Shown in pieces: positions 52,326 through 63,102 of a DNA stretch of 64,000 nucleotides; the stretch's first letter is position 1; every line of letters starts with the position of its first letter. Location of the stretch: NCBI GenBank assembly GCA_013398275.1, contig VZSE01002721.1, forward strand, positions 1,309,075 to 1,373,074, written 5' to 3'. This DNA is from Promerops cafer. Its lineage: Eukaryota; Chordata; Aves; Passeriformes; Nectariniidae. Under the pieces are notes generated by a model. That model was not told where the DNA came from, did no database searches, and was given only the letters and a program-made list of their open reading frames with translations. The translations under genes were made by a program, and so were the position numbers.

Positions 52326-52429
52326 GTAGCGACCTGGGAGACTTTGTTGAATACGACCCAAATCTTTTAGATGATCCCCAGTGGCCATGTGGCAAACATA
52401 AGCGGGTTTTAATATTTCCTTCATATATG
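52326..52429 (+). CDS. CABLES1: CABLES1 exon 7 (104 bp)
   Basis: The acceptor is CTGTTGTTTTATAG (AG at 52324-52325). The donor ATG|GTAAGT is a textbook consensus and the strongest in the window. The first two bases finish a glycine codon. Thirty-four residues follow, from SDLGDFVEYDPNLLD through DPQWPCGKHKRV to LIFPSYM, ending in phase 0. The acidic run leading into WPCGKHKRVLIFPSY is a hallmark of the CABLES family and lies just before the cyclin-box-like domain. The intron in front is only 782 bp and the one behind is 9.45 kb. Confidence 0.96.
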
Positions 52430-54829
52430 GTAAGTGATTCTGTGTAGGATAGAGAAATTCTGGTAACAAAATTCTGAAGGTTGAGGCTTCGTTTGGCCAT
52501 ATTTTAAGAAGACTGTTATTATTTTTAATCTACTAATAAGAGCTGTTCAGAATGCTTTGTTCTAAATGACAGTTACTTCTCAAGACATGTTAAAACAAAC
52601 TCATGGAGGTATTACAAAAGCAAACACTTTTATTACCGCTGTATTTCATAAATGCTTTAGATGAAAGGCTTGTTCAAACAATGCACTCATTCTCTGGCAT
52701 TCAGAGGAAAATTTATACTTCCTCAAACTGGCACCTATTACAAAATAGGAGGATGCCCATTGGGGTTTTTCTGAAGTCATGAAGCTATGCTGTGTTTTGA
52801 TGCTAATCATTCATTCCTGTGAACAGCCTTGTTTCCCAGGTATTTATTTCACCGTGGGATAGTCCTTCCTTTAATTGCAGCAGTTACGAGCAGAGTCTGT
52901 ATATTTCTCACTATATCCAAACCCTTAACAATACAGACACTTAACTGTTCCATGGTCTGTGCTATGACTGAATGTCTTCTGTGGTGAGAGACTTCTGTAG
53001 CCTTTTTTTTTTATTGCTTCAAGTTTGTAGATTATTTTGGCAGGACTGTTGCAAGATGCAGTGCAGTCATACACATGTGAGCATGTATCTGTCTGGATTA
53101 TACATCCAGAGTAACAGTAGGCAGTAGGGAAAAGATTATTTTTTTTTCCCCAAAGTGGTGACCTACTACTCTTATCTATATACAGATACGATGGGATTTG
53201 AAACACTGAGGTCTAAAGTGTTGTCGGTGTTCTTGTTTAATTTGGAACAGGACACATTATTTAAGAAACTTCTAATTTGTATGAAGATACAGCCTTTGTA
53301 TGTTCTCATCTGCCCCCTACACCAGGGGTAATTTGGCTCTTGGGTGCCCCTTCTTCAAAATAAGCACTAAGTGTTTCATGTGGATGGGAGATTATCTCCT
53401 TGCTAGCAGGAATGTTCCGTCTGTTGCACACAGAGGCTTAATTGAGTTCTAAGGCTGTGTTTATTCTAGATTTTCAAATGGGAAGTCCAGAATGTCCTCT
53501 GCTTACTTGCTGCCAGTTTTCCTTTAAGAGTTGGTGAGTTATTTTTTGGCTGCCAACCCACAAAGTGACAACCTTTCATAGCAGCTACATCTGTGGGGGA
53601 AAATATTTGTCAGGTTTTGGTATGGTTACTGTCATGGACAGGGAACTGTCTTCTCTCAAGGAGAAAGACATTGCTAGCCAACATCCAAAGGGAGCATAGC
53701 TCTAGCAGTCGAGGCTGTGTTTCTGACCTTCCCCAGGCTGCGAGTGTCTGCCAGGCAGTACAAGTCCCCTAGAATCACCTGAGATCTTTGATCCCTTTTT
53801 AATTTGATGTTCTCATGGACATGGTTAAATGAGTCAAAATGAGGCAGCCAGGATGGCACCCTGCAAGGGAGTTCTCCATCCAGGAGTGGGTATTCAGTGC
53901 CATTCTTCTCTATATGTTGGTTGACCACAGCATTTCCAAGTCCTATATTTGTACTTCTGTTGTAAAAAGGAGGTGCCTGGGGTATGCAAGGGGTATGACT
54001 AGATGCCCTAAAGGTGAAAAATGGACCTCAAGAAAAATTGTTAAAATCAATGTCATTGTTTACCTAGGATATATTTGCATTGACAGGGATCTCCCTGCTT
54101 TTTAATTTTCTCTAGAGTTAATTACTGCTGTGTCTGAAATAATGTCTTATTTGACAGTTGAGGGTTTTTTTCCTGAATTTACCTTCCAGACATCATTTCT
54201 TCAGCGCTGCCTGAGGGTCTGTGGGATGCCCATCTCCTTTTCTGAAGGCAGGCAATTATCTCAGAAAGGGTTGAAGGACATTAAGTGCTCTGTTTCTTTT
54301 GTGAAAGGGGATCACAGGCAGGTGCCAAGGGCTCTCTCGGCCGGGGTTTTGCCTGCCCACAGCCAAAGCGGCACAGCTGCTGTGCAGTAGCAGCATGGCT
54401 TTACAAGAAACTAAGGGGCAGATGATTGTTCTTCAGTGCTGAAAGATTTTACAAGGTGCTGGTGCTTCCTTCAGCCAAGAGAAGGGAGAAAAAATAGTGC
54501 TGGAGTGTCCTGGGAGCCTGCAGGTTAAGTAGGATTTTTCAGTTTGGGCAAGGGCTTGTGCATATAGCTGAATATAAGGCCATATTGGCTATGTAGGAGA
54601 TTTTACTCACATCTGTTTTAGACTTTCCTGACTCTACTGGCATTCCCTCCCCCTCTCCCTGCAGTTCACATCAGTGTGAGCACGAGCATAATAGGCTTAT
54701 AATTTCAAGTCATTTTCTTCCCCCCCCAAATACAAAAATCGGCGCACACTGCAATTAAAGCAAATTGCAGTCTGGGGCCAGTGAGAGACTGTGGTCTTTT
54801 CCTGACCATGCACAGCCACTGCAGCAGTG

Positions 54830-55100
54830 CCAGACCTCTGCCAAAGGACTGCAGAGGCTGGGAGCAGCCGCTGGTGCTGGGCGGAACGTGGCTGTAATTG
54901 CTGCCTCTCGCAAGTGCCGGAGCAGCTGAGAGCAGCTCTGATGTCAGCGCCCAGCATTTTGTTGTGTGTGGAGAGCTGCAGCTTGTAATTAAAGTTTTGT
55001 TACTTGGCCAGGATTTGGCATTAATGCTTGACAGCTGCAAGCTTGTCGATATTCCCCTCACCCCTCCTTACGGGTGTCGGAGCAATTAATGGGGGGAAGG
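54830..55100. promoter_or_regulatory. Candidate conserved enhancer in intron 7 with homeodomain-type sites
   Basis: Four TAAT-core motifs occur within 200 bp: TAATTG (54895-54900), TAATTA (54986-54991), ATTAAT (55020-55025) and AATTAAT (55084-55090). They are interspersed with CAGCTG E-boxes and an above-background number of CpGs. The mixture is typical of developmental enhancers. Conservation cannot be tested here. Confidence 0.3.
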
Positions 55101-55541
55101 TGTGGAAGAGGAGTGGATGCTGGGCTGCGTCACTGCCTGCGGGACAGTGCTGCATGCACTGATATTACTCCCATGAGCCTGGCTTGTGCTTTGCAGGCCA
55201 GGATTTCTCCGCCGGGAAAGCTCTGCTGGGGTCTGTGTGAATGCTGCATCCGTAACCCTGCAGGCTTTATCCCGAGGCATAAGACAGACAAAATGTGTGG
55301 TCTGGCTTGGAGTTGACTCAGAAATACATGCAGCTAGCACTCTGTGTGCACACTTTTTGTGGAGCCTGAGTTTATCATCACTGACATTGACTTTATAGTC
55401 TTTCAATTTTACTGAGCTGAATTAGCCCTGACTCTTGGAGAGAAGTGTTAACTGCAAGTCCTCAGCTGTTTTCAAGGAGAAGCTGAGCTTCCTCCTTGAA
55501 GATAGTTCTGGGGAAGCAGAAGTGCTTCTGTTTTGGTCTGA

Positions 55542-55670
55542 TTTTTTTTTTTTTAGGGTTTTTTTGTTTGGTTGTTTGGTTTTGTGGGTTTTTTGTGTTG
55601 TTCTTTTGTGTGGTTTCTTCTGTGTTGTTTTTGTTGTTGTTGGGGTTGTTTTGTTTTGTTTTGTTTTTGT
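55542..55670 (+). repeat. G/T-only low-complexity tract
   Basis: The plus strand opens with T13 and continues for about 130 bases almost entirely as T and G (TTTGTTTGG, GTTGTTGTTG and TTTTG units), with only a few A or C. It is not a single-unit microsatellite. The CABLES1 pre-mRNA would carry a long U/G-rich segment here. Confidence 0.9.
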
Positions 55671-55937
55671 CTCTAGTGAAGTCTCCGGCTTAACAGAGCA
55701 TACACTTCCCTGTTGCATTTTTAAAAGTAATACCCACAAATTGCCTGTCAGGGGACAATTCTGAAAGTATTCTTCAGTACTTTCCCAACACAAATTCTGT
55801 GACTTCTATTCACTGTATTAGTTGTATTTAAACTCCAGTCTGCCCTGGAGAAATTATTTCATTTTGTGTTGTCTTTGTAGGAGAGTCTGCAATCTCTGCC
55901 GCAGTATAAACAGTAAGAGGTAGAAAAAATTCATGCT

Positions 55938-55956
55938 GGGGGGTGGGGGGGAAGGG
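55938..55956 (+). other. G-quadruplex-type motif
   Basis: A run of six G, a T, seven G (divisible as GGG-G-GGG), AA and GGG gives four G-tracts with short loops. The motif is on the transcribed-sense strand, so it could fold in the intron RNA. Confidence 0.5.
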
Positions 55957-56481
55957 AAACATCATGTCATAGTTAACAGATGTCTTCCTGGCTGATACTG
56001 CTAAAACAGGAATTCGTGCAGATTCTTAAATCTCTCTAGAACAGGAACTTTATCTACCAGACTAAGCATTAATGTCTTTCCTCGAATCTCGTGTTGACTA
56101 GCATACATACAGACTCATCAATGCCCCCCTGGTCTCTCTGCATTCTTTCCAGCAGAAACTCCTTCTGTGCTGAACTAGAAAACTCATTCTCAACAGGCTT
56201 GAGGCTGATCCTGCAGTCCTGCTTTTGTTGGTAACAGAGAAACACAGTAGCATGTTAGCTGGTCACTGTGTGCTGCCAAAACTTGCCCCAGAAGAAGAAA
56301 AGCCCAGATCAGCAGCACGTTGACTTAGAGTGACCCATTCTGTAGTTGCATCTGAAATATCCATCCATCTGTGCTCGAGGGATACACGTGGAATTAGGTT
56401 TGGGTGCTGAGCTACTATGTCAGTGTGTTGGTTTAATTATATAAAAATGAATTGACATCTCCACACCTCTAATGAAAGAAG

Positions 56482-56561
56482 CACGTCACAAAACTGCAGA
56501 GCTGTTGCAGCGCCTGCGCCTGCCAGGTACCGCGTTAGCGGCGGGCACAGCCGGGCTGCGT
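56482..56561. promoter_or_regulatory. Small CpG-dense patch with NRF1-like and CRE-like motifs
   Basis: Nine CpGs occur in 80 bases. GCGCCTGCGC at 56510-56519 is one base from the NRF1 palindrome GCGCATGCGC. CACGTCA at 56482-56488 contains a CRE half-site (TGACG on the other strand). The patch ends abruptly in AT-rich sequence. This looks like an intronic enhancer or cryptic promoter, unproven. Confidence 0.3.
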
Positions 56562-59500
56562 TATTTAATATTAGTCCTCCAGTGTGATTTTAAAATTAGA
56601 ACTGCTTGCTGCCCTGGCCCTTTGGTCTAACAAAAGCCCTGCATGATGATATAATGCATTTGGTCTGTCGTTCCCCTGTTCTGTCTTTCACAAGGAGCAC
56701 CAAGGTGAGGCAGACTCTCCTACAGCCAGTGTCCTTCAGTCACCTTATTCTTCGAGCCACTTCTGTAGCTGTATATTAAGTATCTCCAGACTGCTTTTTT
56801 ATCAGCTACTGACCTTGTACCCAAAAGTCTCAGGGAGCAGAGGACAGCAGTGGTAGAAAATCATATATAAATCCTGTGCTCTATGTGTTTGATGCTATAT
56901 TTGGCTGAGACTCCAATAAATAACTATTCTGAGAATAATTCCAGAGTTCTAACAATATAAAATAAACTGGTGTCCTTCCATATACCTAATTTCAAAGATG
57001 CAGTTTTCAGACTATTTGCCTAGTGAAATTCAAAATCTTTCAGTTTAAGGTCCTTGAATGTTGGTAATTTTGTAACAACAGAAACATCTTATTTTAGTCT
57101 AGCTTCCTTTTTTAAAATTTTAATTGTAATTTGGAATCACTCCCATTTTCCATCACAGTTTAAAGTCTTTTCTCTATCAGGATTTCTCATATATATGCAT
57201 CATAAGCCATAAATATATGAATTAGGTTACTGGCAGTTGATAGGTACATAGCTGGGATGCATTAAAGTAGTCAGAGAATGCAGAGTTATTGACTTATTTT
57301 CACTTCTTGTGTGGCTGAGAACTTATCAGTGACCTACCAAAAGTCTGATTCAGGTATCATCAGTCTTCCGTCTGCTTTCTGTGAAGTAGATTTATCAGGG
57401 GTACACAGTAGCAACAGCTAAGAGAGCCTATCATACATCTTTCATTTTATTCACCTATTTTATTCTGATTTTATCCTTCTTAAGCTAAGAGATAGAGGCA
57501 TCCAAGGCTAGATCATCTTTTACTGGTTGCATGCCAAAGTAGGATTTATTTTCAACAATATTTCATCCTGCCAGTCTTACCAACCATTTCAGGCATTCTC
57601 TCTCCTCCCATATTTATGAAACTATATATACAGCTTTCCTATGAGAAAGCAGCTGCTTGAAATCAGCTTGTGAATAACACACGAGCTGAGCTCCAAGTTC
57701 AAAACTGCCAGCCAAGCAGAAAGTGTGCAGAGTAGAGACTTGGGCCGAAGCATTTATCATGCTGTCCAGGCATCTGTCAGCTACCATATATCAGGGTTTT
57801 CATTTGTCTCGTGCAGCTTCCATCACCAAAGTAAAATACACATACACAGACTTGTACACAGAGAACGTAACAGAGCCCACGAAGGAGTATTGCTGAATGC
57901 TGAACTGAAATGTGTTCCGTGCAAATAAGCTGTGAGAAACAAGACAGACGGTTCTGGATGACAGAAGTTAAAAACATTGGAGATTAGACTATGAGGGAGA
58001 CAGTTTGGTAGTTCCCAGTGACTTGTTGATGTGTCTGACAGCTCTGGGAGTACAGAGTGCCTGCCTGGTAGGGAATAATACTATGTATAAGAAAGCATGT
58101 TTGGGTAGAGAAAAGCTGTGCTCCTTTTAGGGAAAAATATTTGCAAACCCTGCCTGAAATTTGGAGCATCAGTATTGATCAGAGCCCTGACCCAGGCAGT
58201 ACCAGAGCTGTCCTGGACAGACAGCTGTGTTTTTCTTCACATGGCAGCTTCACGTGGGACATGCAGGCAGCTCAAGTGCAGAAGAGAAGCGTAAACGCTG
58301 AGCAGGGAGCAGGCAGAGAAGGATGATGTTGTGTCCAGGCCCTCCCCTGTCAGATCCCTGCTGGTTCTTGTGGGTTGCTGGACCACCCCAGAGCTTTGCT
58401 CCACTCCCTTACTCATGGGCAGGGGCAGCAGTGGGGGTTGCTGCTCGGTAGCAAGCTGTTTGCAGGGTGTTTAAGGTACCCTGGGCAGGATCAGGACTGG
58501 GGACCAAGATTTCTGTGTAGCCTCGTGAGTTCTGTGCCGCAGCAGCGGGGTGCTCAGGTGCCTGGTCAGAAACCATTTGATAGGGTGACTGATTTGATCA
58601 CTCAACAGATGCTAATCCAGCATTGCTTTTAAACTACCTCTCAAACAGGTATTTTTTAGGGGTATTTTCTGCCTGCCTCTGCTGGGCAGGGTCCTGCGTG
58701 CACAGGATGCATTTCTGTAGGTACTAGCAGGACAAGCAGCATCTGTTGATCAAAGTCCAGCTTCTGCAGCAGCTATGAAGGAAAAAAAAAATCAAGGGAC
58801 AAAAACTCAAAACTTACATAAATCCTTTTCTTGAGAATAAGGGCAGTTAGCTGAGCTCTCCAGCATGGCACTGACAAGATGAGACAGCTGCCTTAGAGCC
58901 AGTGTGTTCAAACATGCTGCCGTTATCCTGTTACATGAATCAAAACCAGCACACACCAGCTTTCATCTGGATTTCATTATTGTGATTTGTATCGTAGAGA
59001 CTGTTGTCTCGCAGGAAGCGGCAGTATTTAGAGTTGGAGAGGGGGAGATCCTTATCAACAGGACAAAATTGACAAATCTCTGTGCTTAAAAATAACTGTA
59101 CCTCTTTACTGTTCTCAGCTTTAAGCTGTCTGCTTAGTCTCAAACTTTGAGCATTTTGCTTTAAATGAAATTTTTAAAAAGAGCTTTTCTCCTTCTAAAG
59201 AGAATTTAGCTGAATTCTGGCAAACCTCCCACAGGCTGGAGGAGTCCCAGGTAAAACAAGTTGGTGCCTGCAGAGCAGCCATGGGGAAAGGTGCATCCCA
59301 GGGGGCTGCTGCTGTTGAGTGGCAGAGCCCAGGGCTCGCTCCCCCTCTGCACAGTGGCCCCCAGAGCCACCCTGACTTGTCAGAGGTGAAAGCAGCTGAA
59401 ACTTGCAGTCTGGCATGACTTCTGTGCAGCCCTTCAGCTGAGCCTGGAGGATGGACAGGCCCTCCCTCCGCTGCTGTGCCCTTTCTGTTGGGAAGTGGTT

Positions 59501-61879
59501 TCTGTTGTGCACATAAGCAAAAGAAGAAGATAAGCTGAAGAGAGCTAAAGGCAAGTTAATTAAGATCAAACTATGAGCTCTGTGGTAATGAGGAACAAAC
59601 AATGGCAGTTAGGTTTGTAGCAAAGCATGAAATAAGGTGTCAGATAACTTTGCAAGGTAACACTGAGCTCACTATTTGTAGGATTGCCCAAGCCAACCAA
59701 AAAATAGTGGTAGTAACTAAAATCATCTTTACATTTAATAGGATGTACCTGGTTAGTGTCTCTTGGCTCTGTAAGGAAGAGCAGCATGGACCCATGTTTC
59801 TATACCCTGAGCAGCAGACAGCAGTGGTCTAAATTGGATGTGGCTTGTTTCAGTGTCCTCTTGTAGCAGTACCGAGGGGAAGCCTCTTAACACATAAAAC
59901 TCCCAGCATGTCTGTATGTCAGCAGCACCCAGCTTGCTGGTGATCCTCTGGCAACAATACCAAGGAGTAGGCAGGCCAGCTGCAACATTCCAGGGAGAGA
60001 AAGGAAAAGGGGTAGTGGTTAAGATCTTAATTCTTCTGCTGTAGAGGTCTGAGCCCTGCCAGGTGAGATGAAGCATGTGGGAAGCTGTCTGCAGTGAAGA
60101 GCCACGGCTGCACGGTGCGTGCATACATCCTCCAGCCTCAGCAGGGTTAAAACCAGGCAGGCCCACACATCCCATTGAAGGCTTTCCCACCGATCCCAGG
60201 TAGGGCAAGGCTTCTCCTTCCTGTCTTTTTCTCTCTTCCTTTTATTCAGGTGTGGCAGCACATCGCCTGCTTCAGCATCAAGGCAGCTTATGAATTTTTA
60301 ACCTCAGGGGCACTGCACTGTCTGCCTGAACCTGCAGTCAGACTCATCCATACACATGCAGGGAAGCAGGTGTGGCTGAAGAGTGTTGATGTGGCAGAAT
60401 GGCCCATGTTTTAAAACGTGTGCATGACCATAAAAATACCCCATGGCAAAAACTTGGGTTTTTCCTTTCTATTGTTTGCTTCAAATACTGCTGGGCACTA
60501 CTCAGGGGAAACACATGCTCCAGTCTGTTTTAAATTCCTAATAATTCAGTAACATGTCTCTAAATAAAGTGCAAGAAAAGTTAGGTGTGTTTTACTCTCC
60601 TTCATGCTTACTTTGGAAACAGAGAACAACATGACTGGATAAAGGGAATTGTGTTCTTTCTCTCTAGAGCCACTGCTTTTTGTATTCCCCAAGCCCTTCC
60701 ATGTATTGCTTTAATGACAGAAAAAAAGCCTGAAAGCATATTCAGTCAGTCTTTTTGGCTGATTTCAATTCCCATGAGGATACATTACAGCAGAGCTCTA
60801 CCTTCTATAAAGGTATAACATGCAGCAAGGGTTTTGCATATGCCTCTTTCCACCTTTTGTTTAATGTTAACAGCTGTTTGCCATAATGCAGATTAATCAA
60901 AACCAGAAATTAGAAGGGAAATATTATTTTTTGAGCAAGAGAATCCACTGCACTATCCACTGCTGCTCTCTTACATGCTTGAAGCTGGCAAGGGGGCTGG
61001 ATGCCTGGGGACCAGGCTGTCCCCCAGGTGCCCAAGCTGGGGTTCCTCTCCACTTCCATCCAATGGGCAGAACTGCCAAAGCTTGGAAGAGAATTGACAC
61101 ATTCCCAAAATAAAGGCTGGTTTGTTGTTGAGCTGCTGGATTTTAGCAAGGTGAATGGTGACAGAGGATTTGGGCAAAGTACTACCTGAACAAAGACAAA
61201 GGGGACAAGAGAAATGCTGGGCAGCCACAGATGCAGGGGCTGTGTTGGCCAGGAGAACCCTCTGCAACTCGGTGAGATTCCTTAGATTGTAACAAAAAGG
61301 AATAGGAAGCTCAAAGGAAATAGACTGTACACTTAGAATGGTGTCCTGACTCTTGTGCATTTACTGTCTAACTTACCACAGCATTACTACCTTCCACTCT
61401 ACTGAGTGACCTGCCATATAAGCTTATTACTTATTTTATCATATATGTGTGCTACAGCAGCCAAGAGTTTGTACCAGTGGTTTCTTTAAAGAATCAATTT
61501 GAGAGAAACTCACAATTGGTCTCAGAACCACATGGAGGAATGCACCAGAATCTGGTCATCATATCAGTTATTGTGATGAATTTTTTTTATCTTACAAGCC
61601 TTCTCAGGTAGGTTTCATCCAGCCACATTTATCTGAAACTCATTCTTAGCAATACTTGGAGGATGCTATTGAGGTATGTATTGTTTAAGGCTTGTGCTGA
61701 ACAGGTCACTTGTTTTGTCAGTCACAAATAAATAGTTGCCTTAGCTCAGACTTAATTTTCCTGTCTGCTGAAGGCATTGGGATTGACTGTTACTTGTTTG
61801 GTATTCCTTGTTTCTGGCAATCGAGTGATCTTCTTTGTTACGAACTAAAAGAGCAATTCTCTCCTGACACGTGTTACAG

Positions 61880-61986
61880 ACCACGGTCATAGACTACGTG
61901 AAGCCATCAGATCTCAAGAAGGACATGAACGAGACCTTTAAGGAGAAGTTCCCTCACATCAAGCTAACCCTCAGTAAAATAAGAAG
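61880..61986 (+). CDS. CABLES1: CABLES1 exon 8 (107 bp), start of the cyclin-like domain
   Basis: The acceptor is CTCCTGACACGTGTTACAG (AG at 61878-61879). Its pyrimidine tract is broken by a CACGTG palindrome. The donor is GAAG|GTACGT. The exon starts in phase 0 and encodes 35 residues, from TTVIDYVKPSDLKKD through MNETFKEKFPHI to KLTLSKIR, plus two bases of a serine codon finished by exon 9. This charged helical segment leads into the cyclin-box-like C-terminal region, which in the family mediates contact with CDKs. The sequence is nearly identical to the human protein as I remember it. If the donor were not used, the frame would stay open only to a stop at 62060-62062. Confidence 0.96.
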
Positions 61987-62894
61987 GTACGTTGCCAAGC
62001 TCGGTAAGGCTGCAACGGGATGCAGCTGTCTCATATGTCAGTGCAATTCCTGCTGTATGTGAGGGGAAGCACAGCACTGATTGATCTTCCAGGAGCAATG
62101 ACCAGCAGAGGTGCAGAGTAAGTCAGATGATTGCTTTGATTACTGGGATGAGTAAACAGGATAGGGGAATGTGCAAACATGCACTGGTCAGGTGTCAAAT
62201 ACAGCATCTAATGGATGAAGATGAGAGCTGGGCAGGCACTGTATTAAAATACCCAGAAAAATAACACAGCAGTCTCTAAGCTCATGGCACTTGGCTTAAA
62301 AAGAGACTGAGGAAAGAGAAGTGCTGACTTTTGTGCCTTGGCCAGAAGCAAAAAGAGTAATTGGCTTCGCAGCAAAGTTGTAATATTCCATCTCTGTTTC
62401 TGGTGTAGCAGGCTAGACATATTGCTCCACTGAAGTAATGATAATTTCATTTGACCCTAGTGGCCAGAAGGACACTGAGCCACACTCAGTAACCAGACAG
62501 TGCTGCAGTGCATGGACAGAACTGTCAGTTTGGATTTGACCAACCATAACCAGCAGCAAAAGCTGCATACAGAGCACCAGTAATCAAAACATTGTTACTA
62601 AACAAATGGTATGCAGGGTAGGACCTCAGATAAAATATCATTGCTAAAATTGTCAGAGCTTTTTTGGTTGCTTTTATAGTTTGACACTCACTGTTGGGGC
62701 AGTGAGGGTGACTGGTGATGTAAAAATGTGCCATGAAATACGCCCCCAAAACAGCATAAAGATATCTGCCCAGTAAATTATGTTTTCCCTTCCATTTGAC
62801 TGAGCAGGAATCTCTGAAAGCATGGCGCTCAGGGTGAAATGAGAAATGGTTTAAAACTCATCTCACAGCATACTTGTCTGGTCTCTTTACTCAG
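61987..62894 (+). other. CABLES1: CABLES1 intron 8 (908 bp)
   Basis: The intron runs from GTACGT to TTTACTCAG. It is unique sequence with no other feature seen. Confidence 0.93.
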
Positions 62895-63102
62895 CTTGAA
62901 GAGAGAAATGCGCAAGCTTGCTCAAGAAGAATGTGGCTTTGAAGAGCCCACAGTGGCCATGGCCTTTGTCTACTTTGAGAAGCTCGCTCTCAAGGGGAAG
63001 CTGAACAAGCAGAATAGAAAGCTTTGTGCTGGAGCTTGTGTTCTTTTAGCAGCCAAAATTGGCAGCGACCTCAGAAAACATGAAGTCAAGCATCTTATAG
63101 AT
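62895..63102 (+). CDS. CABLES1: CABLES1 exon 9 (208 bp), cyclin-box core
   Basis: The acceptor is TGGTCTCTTTACTCAG (AG at 62893-62894). The donor is GAT|GTACGT. One base completes the serine codon split with exon 8. Then 69 codons run from LKREMRKLAQEECGF through EPTVAMAFVYFEKL to GACVLLAAKIGSDL and HEVKHLID, ending in phase 0. The AxxYFEKLxL...CxACVLLAAKI arrangement is the first half of a cyclin fold (helices 1-3 by family analogy). The remaining cyclin helices and the C-terminus must be in the next exon, outside the window. The frame stays open for 76 codons past the donor, to a stop at 63331-63333, so intron retention would add an unrelated tail instead of the end of the domain. Confidence 0.97.

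Larger units (their letters stand above)
52430..61879 (+). other. CABLES1: CABLES1 intron 7 (9450 bp)
   Basis: The intron runs from GTAAGT to GTGTTACAG. It holds a homeodomain-motif cluster (about 54830-55100), a G/T-only low-complexity tract (55542-55670), a G-rich quadruplex-type motif (55938-55956) and a small CpG-dense patch (56482-56561), all listed separately. No exon, RNA gene or interspersed repeat could be supported. Confidence 0.88.

Noticed and set aside
53305..53335. Partial CTCF-like motif (TGCCCCCTACACC)
   Set aside because: The 3' half does not match the CTCF core, and no second site is near.
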